Below, in pieces: positions 34,061 to 45,565 of a stretch of DNA of 64,000 bases. Every line of letters starts with the position of its first letter. Within the stretch, counting starts at the first letter, position 1. The notes beneath the pieces were generated by a model. That model did no database searches. It was not told the DNA's origin and saw only the letters and a program-made list of their open reading frames with translations. Made by a program: the position numbers and the translations under genes. The stretch spans positions 61,919,249-61,983,248 of the forward strand of contig NC_088295.1 of NCBI RefSeq assembly GCF_032854445.1. The letters run 5' to 3'. The DNA is from Liolophura sinensis. Lineage: Eukaryota; Mollusca; Polyplacophora; Chitonida; Chitonidae.

Positions 34061-36106
34061 TAACTGTACCTTTTTGACCGCATTCATCGGCTCAAAACAT
34101 ATATGTAAATACTGGTGGTCAGAATAATTACAGCTGTTACATTCCCCTTTTCTAAATGAGCTGCGTTCGAAAGGGTTTCAAATTTTACGGCATAGGTATA
34201 GAATAGGTATGTATGCCATTGCCAATTTATGTGGTGACGGAAGATAATGCTGAATTTGCGTGGATTAAGTTTATAGAAGTTTGAATATACTGGTTAAAAT
34301 TACATAGCGAGCCGGAGAAATAAGCAAATGCGGAAGTGCTTTTCTGACATTCTAATTGTGATAAATATTATTCCAAAATCACGTATAAACAAAGGATAAA
34401 AGATAATAAGATAAACTCCCCCATCACATACAACGACACACACCCACACAGTTCACCCGCACGAAAGAAAGGAAAACAAATGATGTTTGTCTTGCGATCA
34501 AACTATATGTGTAAATTAATATTAATATGGATTTAATGTATGTAATTGATATATCAACATACATCTAAACACAACTGTAAATTTTATACAAATCACTGGC
34601 ATTAAATTTCAAGAGTACACTCACGTTAAATAAAAATACTCCTGAGAGAATCGATGCGGAAGAACATTCGTCTCATCTATAATCCGGGGATAAAAACAAT
34701 AATACACATGACCCGCATGCTGTTGGTTAGCTGAATCTGACCGAGATGTTGTTGGTCTGTATGTACGGGGTTGTACATTAGACAACACAGTATGTCCACA
34801 GATAATTCACGTTATCGGGTTTGTCTTCTGCGTTATCGAGGCTTGGCTTCCTCTTTGGTGGTCCTTGGGAAGGTCTGTCAACAAACTACGGATTATCGTA
34901 GGTCTTCCCCGAGCTCAAAGACTACATCATTGGGGTCAGAGGTGAAGTTTGTTCTTTTATGTTTCCATATTATGAGACAAGCTTTGGATGGAAGCCTGAA
35001 ATTGAACAAAATAGAAGAAACTCTAAATCTGGATTGTTTTTTTTCATCCCGTCACAAGAAGTACCGTGAGAAAACAATGACAGTAACACAACTACTCATG
35101 TAAAGTAAGCATATTCCACACGATACCCGATTGCCTGTATTGCAATCTACAACAAGGAGAAATACGTGTAACACACAAAATTGTTCATTGTCTGTGAATC
35201 ATTGATATTAATTCTTAAAACTATTCTTTAATATTTCACTCACATTGAAACATTATTTATTTAAGGATTGACTGTAATATTTAAGCTTTATTGGGGTATA
35301 AACGAAAAAACCGCCGTGCAAACTGTATGAATATGCGTATCAGACCAAACATTTAGCACTACTCCATTTACTAGTTACACCTTCAAGGGGAAGCTGCTCC
35401 TGTATTATTAGAGAGAAGTCAAGAATAAAAAGTCAGCCTCTCTTTGGCACTAGCACACATTTATTTCAAGTAATTATTTTAGAGACAAGGAAAACATGTT
35501 TAAGTACGTCAGCTGAACATGAAGACAATTTACCGATACGTGTCATGTATTTATTGTAATCGTGAAAATAACGTACACAATTTCTGATTGGTGTGCATAT
35601 ATATTCGTACAGACAGCACATCTTCGTCACACAGAGAAGAATACTACTTGCTCACGACTCTGCAACAAGTGTAGCTAATTTTAATGCTTTTTGCTTTCAG
35701 CCAATGGAGGCTACTTTTCGATAAGAGTATAGCGTGAAACGTGAGGTGTGTCTTCAATTATAGCCTTACCACGATATGGCTGCAATGTTGCCGACGTTGC
35801 ATTAAACCATATAATCATTCATTCATTCATTCATTCATTTATAGCGCTCCCTCCATTAACATATCGACCTGAGCCTTCTTTTACAAAACGTCGGAAATCA
35901 GTGTTTCTTAACCTTTCTGGTAAATCACGTCGCCTTTAACCATCTAACAGAGAAAACCTTTTTGAAAAGTTTTGATCAACATCGATCAAATTATCACTTA
36001 AAGAGGATCCTGAATTCATGCAAGACGACATCGACTTTTTTCTTCGAATATGAGCGTATGCTATCGTCGCTTAATTCAACGATGTTGTATACCAAGTTTT
36101 TTAAGC

Positions 36107-36192
36107 ATGCAGGGGCCTCCGTGGCTCAGTTGGTTAGCGCGATAGCGCAGCGTAATGACCCAGGAGCCTCTCACCAGTGCAATCGCTGTGAG
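36107..36192 (+). mobile_element. tRNA-derived SINE head
   Basis: GGGGCCTCCGTGGCTCAGTT, GTTAGCGCGATAGCGCAGCG and CCTCTCACCAGTGCAATCGC, the cleanest tRNA-like head in the window; it runs straight into the 64-bp tandem repeat. Confidence 0.9.
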
Positions 36193-36500
36193 ATTATAAA
36201 ATACCACCAAGACAATGAGACAAACTTGCCTGTATAGTACTTTCAACTAGTTGGTGATTATAAAATACCACCAAGACATTGAGACAAGCTTGCCTGTATA
36301 GTACTTTCAGCTAGTTGGTGATTATAAAATATCACCAAGACAATGAGACAAGCTTGCATGTATTGTACTTTCAGCTAGTTGGTGATTATAAAATACTGCC
36401 AAGACAGTGGGATAAGTTTGCTTGTACAGTACTTTCAGCTGGGTGTGGATTATAAAATACCGCTATGACAATGGGATAAGCTTGCCTGTGTAACGTTACT
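36191..36500. repeat. 64-bp tandem repeat, about 5 copies, fused to a SINE head
   Basis: Units start at GATTATAAAATACC at about 36191, 36255, 36319, 36383 and 36448 and share AGCTTGCCTGTATAGTACTT. The first unit follows directly on the tRNA-like head of a SINE. Confidence 0.9.
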
Positions 36501-36984
36501 ATATGCATATTTTCTAGAGCAAAGTAAATACAGAGTGACCTCCCTTACACCATATATTTTGTATTAATGTTGACAGTAAAGTTAGATGTAGTTGAAGAAA
36601 CGGTGTTCGCGTCATCCATAATCTGTGCTAGTTATGAACTCTCACAAATTAACCAGATAACGAAACATGGTGTCAGAAGTGGTTAAAGACTTCGTTTAAC
36701 CGACCTACGTGCGGCATTCCTCCTACAGAGTGCTCGTTGTCACAGAATTGATATCAACGTGAAGTGGAAAAAAAATGGTCATGTAGGTAAATCTGGAAAT
36801 CCCAGACACAGAGTCTACGCTTTGAATAATGAAACCTCGTCAGATGAAGAGACGTTTGTCCAGAATCGTCCATCGTCCAGAAAAATAATTAAACCCGTCG
36901 ACCCTTTTGGCTTCACACCAAGAAGATTACACCATTAAAACAGCGCTTGGCAATTTGGTTGTGAGTCTTAACATTAATTTTCGT

Positions 36985-36990
36985 TTTATT
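36985..36990 (-). promoter_or_regulatory. Candidate polyadenylation signal of gene C
   Basis: AATAAA on the minus strand about 470 nt past the gene C stop. It would give a medium-length 3' UTR. Weak support, since the region is AT-rich. Confidence 0.25.
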
Positions 36991-39832
36991 AATCAACACA
37001 AAGTCGGTATTAGCAACTAGTGTGAAAAAAATATGATATTTTGGGAAGAGCAGAGTTCATCCTAGTAACGGAGTCAAGTGATTTAAGAATGGCGGTTCGA
37101 ATGCTGTCCGAGTGGGTGCGTCGGTTATATTTGTTAATTGCTTTGATATGGTCTTTAGTATTCATGCGAAGTGAAGGGATATGAACTGAAAAATACTTTA
37201 AACTCACGGAATCTTGTTTTCATGGTATACAGGTTTGACAGTTTGAGGTTACAGCCCAGGTGACATAACCACGTTGGTGAATGTAAGGGTTCAGAGCCGT
37301 TCAGGTGGAAGCTATAAGTTGGGAACATGGCTAACCAATCTCAGCGCTAACGATGTGCATACAATTGCCAGATATATACAGCTTTCCTGACTGTTTTGTA
37401 AAACACGATTTAAAAATCACATCCTGTATCTTATCAATGTCTGACGCTCCCAAAGGATCTATGATGTTTTGGGATTCTGAACGCCAGTGATTTTATTCTT
37501 TTCCCACATATCAATTTCTATAATAGTTTGAGGCAGTTGTCGATTGTTCGTTTCTGGTACACAGACAAATAGTAAAGCCACGACAAGACAAAAACTTCCG
37601 AAGATAACACCGGGTCCCCATGGCAACAGGCGGAGCTGAAAGGAATTTAAAGCAAAACTAGTATTACTTACTAAAACAAACGAAATGTGAAGCTGCTCTT
37701 TGAATAACGCATTTGAAAAGTACTGAGCACGCATTTTTGCCAGTTCTTGCTTTAACGGTATATGATACTGTATATTACGTATAGAAGTTTATATAAGCTC
37801 GTTTGTTTAAGACAAGCACTAAATTGAGCATTCCAAACGAGAACAGTGAACAGTTTCATTGCTGCTTAACACCGTGCGTTGTAGAGTGCTTATATACCGT
37901 CAACAAGGCTTCTAGAAAAGTGGAAAACGGTAAATGACAGTTATCAATCTTAAACCATCAGAGGCCACAAGAAGTATATTAATGCAATAAATCCTTACTT
38001 ACCAAAACACTTGAGAATGGTGAGAGGCAGGATCCAATTTTAGAGCAAAACGAACCAATACCCAGTCCGGAAGTTCTAAACCAATATACACATTGTGAAT
38101 GAGATACAAAATTTAGCAATCGATTTCATTTTAACGAAGTGGGCGAAAATTGTAAAACAATGTATCCTTAATTTAATCTAGGTGTTTTTCTATTTAGTTT
38201 CTACTTTAGTTATTCGATCACTACAGCGTCTTTTCGACATAAAACTATAGACCAGACATATATCTATTGCAGGTAGTGGCAAAAGTTCAACAAAATTATC
38301 AAATGATTCATTACTGTTTCCTTTTAACAGACTACTTTTGTACGCTCCTTTTGTGTTAGTTACAATATTCGTGACATGAAAGTCATGAGATCACGAAAAT
38401 GTGGGGCAAATTCGTGAACTTCTGAATGATGCTGTATGCATGATTACCCATCAATGGTACTAAATTATTGTTTTCACTGGGCTTATATGGTGTTGAAAAT
38501 TGTGAGCAGAAACATTAAAAACAACAAAACTTCGCATGACTCTACTGATCAAATAACACGTGATCAGTGATTTTCTTTTCTGTAAAAAGTTAAACATGTT
38601 ATGAATTAGGAGGACGGGGTTGCAGAACGCATGAGCCCATATTACACCATACCTGAAATTGGTAGGAAGCAGTTCCGTGGTGTAATAGTACAGCATTATG
38701 AACGTGGTCGAGATTCCGAACTTTCCTATAAACGTCACCACTTGCATGACGATCACTCTCTTGCTGCCATCTACAACAACCACAAGTATTAATACAGAAC
38801 TAAAATAGGTAAATCGATACAATATGTCGTTATATCAGAACTTAACAATGACATGTCGAGGACAGCACACGACGAGGAGTCATTAGATGTGTATGTATAT
38901 ATAACAAGTAACATTTTTAAAATCTTTAGTATGACAGGTTTGATCCTAGGTCTCCTGGGTTCTGTTATGCAAAGTAAGCGGTTCGAATCCCACTGCTGCG
39001 AGTCCGGTAACCTTTTTATATGTCAAGAGAGTTTTTTTAAAACAATATACTAACAGAACTTTGGCTGATGCAAGTACATAATGGTATCTTACTAAGCGTG
39101 GCGTTACAGATGCCAGCCGTAAGTAATGAGAGTCCACATAGTCCATAGGACATCATCATCGTCCTTCCGCCTGCCAAAACTACATGAGATAAATGACGTC
39201 AGTGGTGTCACACACCGTAGCTTAGCAATCACTTGTACAGCGTATATAAAAACAACCGCAAACACCATCAAGAGATATTACACAGAGATGCGCGTAACGT
39301 TGATTAGTGGTTCTCTATTGATAACAAATTGACTAAATTACTGTTCGTGTGAACTTGCCTTTGCATATTTCATCTTTACAACCATAGCTTGTTAATGGTA
39401 AAACATATTTCGGAAAATTTTTCAATCCGGTTTTTACACGTTCTATTTAAGAATTTCCCCTACTGTATGGAAGTATTATTGGGTATATATATTATCAAAA
39501 TCGCCATGCCATCACCACATTTACAAGGATTCGTCTACTATTCTATCTAAAAACAAATGGATAGCCAGAAACTTCACATACTATGATGTAGTCAAACTTA
39601 CCGCTTGATGACAATATACAAACCAGCGCAAGATGGTATTTCTACAACACCAAGCAAGAAAAAGTTTAGGACCCTGTCCCCTGGCATAGCAGATGACATC
39701 AAAGACAGTCCGTAATAAACCAAACTTGTCACAAACCTGAAATCAACAACACAAGAAATTTGCGAATTGTAGACTGTGAGATAGCATCATGTCAGTAAAA
39801 ATACCTAACAATCACGGTTACGAACCTGGGCC

Positions 39833-39951
39833 TCTTTTCACAAAGCGCATGTAGCGCTATGTTCATGTAACTACCGTGACGACGTAATACCTACAATACT
39901 GGTTGCCATGGAGGTTACGTACATTTGTGAAAATGGCCCCTGGACTAAATA
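39833..39951. mobile_element. Small MITE-like element with terminal inverted repeats
   Basis: The left end GGGCCTCTTTTCACAAAGCG and the right end ACATTTGTGAAAATGGCCCC are imperfect reverse complements around about 80 bp that includes GTAACTACCGTGACGACGTA. No coding capacity. In intron 5 of gene C. Confidence 0.6.
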
Positions 39952-40427
39952 CATGAATTTAAAGAATAGCCATCAGCGTGTAGATTTCACCTCAGCATAG
40001 AAGAAAGCTTAAGACGCGGCTCTAATCAACTCAGTTCGTCTTACGAAGTTGTCCTGGTCACCGATGCACATGTATCTCTAAGTTTGAAGTTCTTACACAC
40101 AAAGATTGGAGACTTTGCAGGCCTTTCTTGTTGAAGGCTGAGATTCATGCATGGTCATGGCCCGAGACACCAATCGTGTTGAATGGAGTTGGGTTTTTAA
40201 ACCCCCGTTACGATTTGTGTCGAGTCTAAAACCGATTAGTTGTAGTAATAGTTGTTCAGGTAATTTATTTATGAAAAAAGGTTTCAATTTCTACTCGGTT
40301 GAGAATTTCAGGACGACGCATTTGGAAACCTATGTGTTTTTAGTATCCTGTGAGCGATACTTGCTATTGACATGTACTGCAAGGAAGAATGGGCACTAAA
40401 TATAACATTAAACCTGGAAGATGTATT

Positions 40428-40512
40428 TTTATAGGTGAAATAAGTGAAATGGTCTTCAGCACAGCGTAAAATGCCAATGACTATAAATAAATAAATAAAT
40501 AAATAAATAAAT
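40428..40512 (+). mobile_element. tRNA-derived SINE, 3' tail
   Basis: GTGAAATGGTCTTCAGCACA, GCGTAAAATGCCAATGA and a long (AAAT)n tail. In intron 5 of gene C. Confidence 0.75.
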
Positions 40513-41324
40513 GCATTTCAAGTAAGCCTGAAAAAATAGACAAATATACGAACGATGAAAAATCTTGAAGTCAAAAAGACATACCGTGAGAGACATTGTT
40601 TAAGGCGCAATGTCTTGGATGTAAGCTTCCAATAACGTTACAAACATGTTCTTGGATCAGCTAGTGTTACTGACTCTAAACTATTATCCATTTTACATTA
40701 TCGAAAATCTGAGAGGTACCGGATTGTATGTTTTAATCCGGTATAGCAATCGTTCATACTTTTCAAAGTCAAATTCCGTACCCTTACTTACCAAACGGCA
40801 GATATTATAAACATAAATTTCCTTGTTGTTTTGCTCTTCATCATATCGATAATTGTCAATCGTCGTTGATTTGATTCGTCGTCATCATTTATTGTCTTCT
40901 TAAATTCCACAGCGCAAATCAGTGATTGGTCCGCTATGTCTTCGTCAAATGGCGAGGTTTCTTTCTCTTTCAGTGTCATCTTTACCTCCTCCTTGGTCTT
41001 TAATGCCTCCTCTGTAATACGGTTAGCTTTCATCGCCTTCCTTAATATAGAAGATGCTTCCTTGTTTCTGCCATTTGCATAAAGCCAAATTAAAGATTCC
41101 TTAAGAAACCTGAAATGATAAGAAACAGTCTTTTATAAATTACAGATGCGAACCCTTTTCGATAAACTGCGCCTCGAACCTCGAACTATTTTCCCCTCCA
41201 TACTGATACTCTCCCAACTTGCATGAACCGATAACATGGTTTGCGACCCCAATGCCTCGTACATTGTACATATACACTACATTATTCGTCAATATAGCAA
41301 ACACTAGCTTTCACAGAGGTTTTA

Positions 41325-41590
41325 GGTGACCTCCGTGGTCCACTGGCTAGTGCTCTAGTAAAGTGCAATGACGTAGGAGCCTCTCACCTATGCAATCGCT
41401 ATGAGTTCAACGTCATTTCGTGCTAGCGTCCTCTCTGCTCCTATGTGGGAATATCTGCACCAACTTAAAGATGGTCGTCGTTTTCCCCCGAGCTCTGCCC
41501 GGTTTTTCCCCCACCATAGTGATGGCCCCAGTCGTCTAAGTGAAGCATTAATCCTCAGTATGGCGTAAGACACCAGTCCAATAAAAAAAA
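41325..41590 (+). mobile_element. tRNA-derived SINE, full length
   Basis: Head GTGACCTCCGTGGTCCACTG, CCTCTCACCTATGCAATCGC, body AAGATGGTCGTCGTTTTCCC, end CAGTATGGCGTAAGACACCA with an A-rich tail. In intron 4 of gene C. Confidence 0.88.
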
Positions 41591-41634
41591 TGACAAAGAT
41601 TTAATCAGAGTTTTGCATGACAATATATTTTATT

Positions 41635-41735
41635 TATTTTACATGAACTTATTTGATTGGTGTTTTACGCCATATCCAAGAATATTTCACTTATATACGA
41701 CAGCGGCCAGCATTATGGTGGGAGGAAACCGAACA
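41635..41735 (-). mobile_element. tRNA-derived SINE, 3' fragment
   Basis: ATTGGTGTTTTACGCCATAT and GCGGCCAGCATTATGGTGGG. It faces the SINE at 41325-41590 tail to tail, about 45 bp apart. Confidence 0.88.
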
Positions 41736-41919
41736 TACAATATATAATGGGAACATACACACCTTCAGACTTTAAACTATTAGATTAAGTCGCAAATGAT
41801 AACCACGAGCCTTGAATTCTTCAATTTGTGTCAATTTTCTCCTTTTTACAACATTCTTGAAAAAAATTAGTTCCTTCGAAAATTAATATACCCCGTGGAT
41901 TGTTACGAGATATAGTTAT

Positions 41920-42195
41920 AAGTACGACTTTAAAACCCCAAACATACAAAGATACATACGATATATGATTGTAAGTATGACGTTAAACACCAAGTAAGTT
42001 ACGATATATAATTATAAATACGAAGTTAAACCCTAGGATACACACATACATATAAATACAATTACATACCGTAATTAAATCCGTTACGTAAATCCGTACG
42101 TTAAATCCCAAGCATACACACATACATACGGTATGTAATTAAAAGTATGACGTTAAACCCCAAACATACAAACATACATATGATATATAATTACA
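41920..42195. repeat. Degenerate tandem repeat with TTAAACCCCAA motifs
   Basis: Diverged units with ATACGATATATAATTA, TACGACGTTAAACCCC-like and ACATACAAACATACAT blocks repeat about five times. In intron 4 of gene C, close to several SINEs. Confidence 0.65.
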
Positions 42196-44274
42196 CTGTT
42201 CCCGTGTTAATCCGTCAGAACATATACGGTACAGCTCATCTCTCATGTCTATCGTTAATCCAGGTCTTAGTTCCTGGGCCTTTATGGATTAGCATGTTAA
42301 CCGGTCTGCTCAGTGTGTAGTGAGCCAGGGTGAACATGCATGGAGTCTTCAGCTTGATATTTCAATAGGACAGCAATAAAAATACTGTGTATACACTCTA
42401 CACAAAGAAATGTCATCGTAACATGATAGAATTAATACCGAAAAAAAGGCCAAAATCATCGTATACTTTATGGCTGGCGTGTGCCAACCTTCCTTATTCT
42501 TTTGATGGCGGCTGAATTTAGGGGGAAAAAATGAAACAATGACCATACATTATTCGGCCAAAGCGCAGTTCTCGAATAGGCCAATTGTCTCCTTGCCAGT
42601 AAAATAGCAAGTTCAAATCCTGCTCTCGCTGGTTCGTCTCGTCTAGGGTTATGAAGTTTGTCAGGTACCTGTACATGAACAAGGTCGGTGGATTACTCCA
42701 GCCATTCCGATTTTCTTCAGCAACAGACGTATATTACATACTTACATAATCTCCAAAATGATGGTGAAATAAGAGGCGCAAACGAGCGCATAGATGTACC
42801 GCCAGTTCTTGCCCCTCATAAGGTGACCACACAGAGCCATGATACATAGACTCACACCCCAGAATATCTCGGATATGGTAGTCATGACGGGACGGGTCCG
42901 CAATGAAGTCAGCTCAGTCAGGTAAACGCCTCGTATCAATCCATTGGCCTAACAACAATGGTTAAACAAACGATTAGTTTGCAGTATTACAGCCATATAA
43001 TTACAATAACTTTGTGGAACCATAGAAGAAACATTGAGGTTTCCATGGTGAAGATGACCACACCCAAACCAACAAAAAAAATGTGAGGCATGCAAGTTTC
43101 AACAAAATAGTTAAAATACGAAAATGCCTAACAAAAAGAAATATTAGAATTTTAGTGAAATTTTTTGAAAAATGACCTCGAATACGTCACCGAGGGTTAA
43201 CAAACATCGTTACCAAGCTGAAAGTTGAAATATAAAATATGAACGAGCTCAACGCGGAGAGTAAACTATAGCATGATGACAGGGCAATAGTTGGCAGATA
43301 GTCACATGTAACCAGAAAAACAGGGACTGTCAGTTAACCTCAGTTAAGGTTTTATTCTAATTGATCATGTAGATGTTTAAATAGTCAGATTTATGCAACA
43401 AAAAACAGTTGTAGTTAGTTGTAATTTATTAGACATCACTAGTATAGAATTACTCTAAACCCTGTGTTGTTATCGCAATTAATGTAATTAAGTTGGTAGA
43501 AGATACTGCTGTTCCATCAGTTACAAGATTTGCCTCCCTTTGCCCCCACAACCGGCAACGCAAAAAGTAACGTGATGTCGGACTCACCATGACATATTTC
43601 TTGACCTTTCCCCTAAGAAACTGTCCACTTACCGTAGTAAGAATTCCTCCCAGAAAACGCAGCACGATAAAGCCGGTGATCCCGGGGGACGAAGAGGATA
43701 GCGCAAGAGTTGAGCAGGGTGAGCAGTCTCGTGAGGATGAAGGTCAAGCGCCGCCCCACACGGTCAGAGAGTGGGGCCACCAGGGCGGCGCCTATCGCAC
43801 TGCCCACCGTGAACAGCATCTGAGAGACCTCGGACAGATAGGCCTTATCACAAATCAGATTCCACTGAAAGCAGAACGGTTTTGATGAAGTATAGTAAGA
43901 AGTTATCTAGAAATGAATCCGGCCATTGATCTCGTGAAATAAGCCTACTGAGACATGTGGTATATATGCCTATTATATCTGGACTGTTTTATTGGGTAAA
44001 ATTTTTGCCATACCGCCTCACCACTTCACTCCCTAACCTCAATGGTATTGTTTACTTGTCATTCAGATTCTATGCTTTTCAGTGATTAAATCAGGATGAC
44101 AACTTGTCACTCATCAGATGTTTAGGCTTAGTGTCTAAATAAAGACAATGGAGTTTGTACCTGTGGCTCGTTGTTATGGGATATCCCTACGTTTGTTAGA
44201 ATGGTACATTTATGCACAATTGCTGAGTGGTTTATCATGCGCTATGTGACACACAATACTGCGTCAAGTATTTT

Positions 44275-44520
44275 TAAGAACATCCTCGCTTGACGTTCAG
44301 CATGAAGGGGATAGTGCAACTACTAGTTGACAGGTATCAGTATAATGGCTCGTGCGGGGCGGCTTACCGACCTTCGTCTCAGCGAAGCAGCACTAGATGA
44401 AAGAGCGCTGGAAATCCGTCCTCCAACAAGGAGACACATTACATACACCCTAAGGATTCCTTCGCCTTCATATGACTGAAAAATTGTTGAGTACGGCGTT
44501 AAACCCCAAGCACTAAGTTA
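44275..44520 (-). mobile_element. Second dispersed repeat family
   Basis: TGACGTTCAGCATGAAGGGG, AGCGAAGCAGCACTAGATGA and GTACGGCGTTAAACCCCAAG. In intron 2 of gene C, ending about 70 bp from exon 2. Confidence 0.8.
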
Positions 44521-44869
44521 CTTTTAAAAACATCAATACTGATACAGAAGACTTCCACCCGCGTGATTTTGCGTCAGTGGCTGATATTTACCTCGCTCAC
44601 AATAGACTCCGTCTTGTACACTTCATAACGGAATCCTGAGTCACAACCTACTGATGAATTTGAGGTGGCGTTATAAACCAAACAAGCGTTGTCAAATATC
44701 TCCGTGCTGTGGTTGTTTAGACCGTTTTTATCTGGACCCAGACTCAGTTCCAAATCACGGCAGACAAACTTTGGTTCAAATCCTGCAAACAGTACCGGCA
44801 GTTCAAATTATTGATATTTCACATCGCACATTGTAGGATTTCAAACCCACGCTTTCATAAAACTTCAGC

Positions 44870-45565
44870 CCACCCTACTGTCTCATGACATACTTTCATG
44901 ACACTATCCCACACTGGCACATGCTCATGACACTTCATTCTACCCATCCACTTTCTCATGACACTTCATCTCACCCAACCACTTTCTCATGACACTTCAT
45001 CTCACCTGGCTGCATTTTCATGACACTCAATCTGCCCACCCACATTCTCATAAAACTTCATTTCGCCCAGTCACAATCTCTTGGCACGCCATTCGCACCC
45101 AGCCACATTCTTATGGCAACTCATTAGCACCCAGCCACATTCTTATGGCAACTCATTAGCACCCAGCCACATTCTTATGGCAACTCATTAGCACCCAGCC
45201 ACATTCTTATGGCAACTCATTAGCACCCAGCCACATTCTTATGGCAACTCATTAGCACCCAGCCACATTCTTATGGCAACTCATTAGCACCCAGCCACAT
45301 TCTTATGGCAACTCATTAGCACCCAGCCACATTCTTATGGCAACTCATTAGCACCCAGCCACATTCTTATGGCAACTCATTAGCACCCAGCCACATTCTT
45401 ATGGCAACTCATTAGCACCCAGCCACATTCTCCTGACACTTCATCCCTATCCGGCCACATTCTCCTGACACTTCATCCCTATCCGGCCACATTCTCCTGA
45501 CACTTCATCCCTATCCGGCCATATTCTCCTGACATTTCATCCGTAACCAGCCAAATTCTCCTGAC
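44870..45565. repeat. Composite 32-bp minisatellite
   Basis: The core from about 45085 to 45432 holds about 11 near-exact copies of a 32-bp unit (CACATTCTTATGGCAACTCA plus TTAGCACCCAGC). It is flanked by diverged units with CTCATGACACTTCATC on the left and about 3.5 copies of ATTCTCCTGACACTTCATCC on the right. In intron 1 of gene C. Confidence 0.93.

Larger units (their letters stand above)
33744..37458. other. Intergenic DNA between genes B and C
   Basis: Holds an 84-bp tandem repeat next to exon 1', a weak SINE remnant (34830-34920), a short (ATTC)n run near 35815 and a SINE head with a 64-bp tandem tail (36107-36500). No gene seen. Confidence 0.5.

Noticed and set aside
36107-36192. Functional tRNA gene
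   Set aside because: It has pol III A- and B-box-like sequence but lacks a full cloverleaf; identical heads occur on the SINE copies.
45085-45432. CRISPR-like 32-bp array
   Set aside because: Head-to-tail copies without spacers: a minisatellite.
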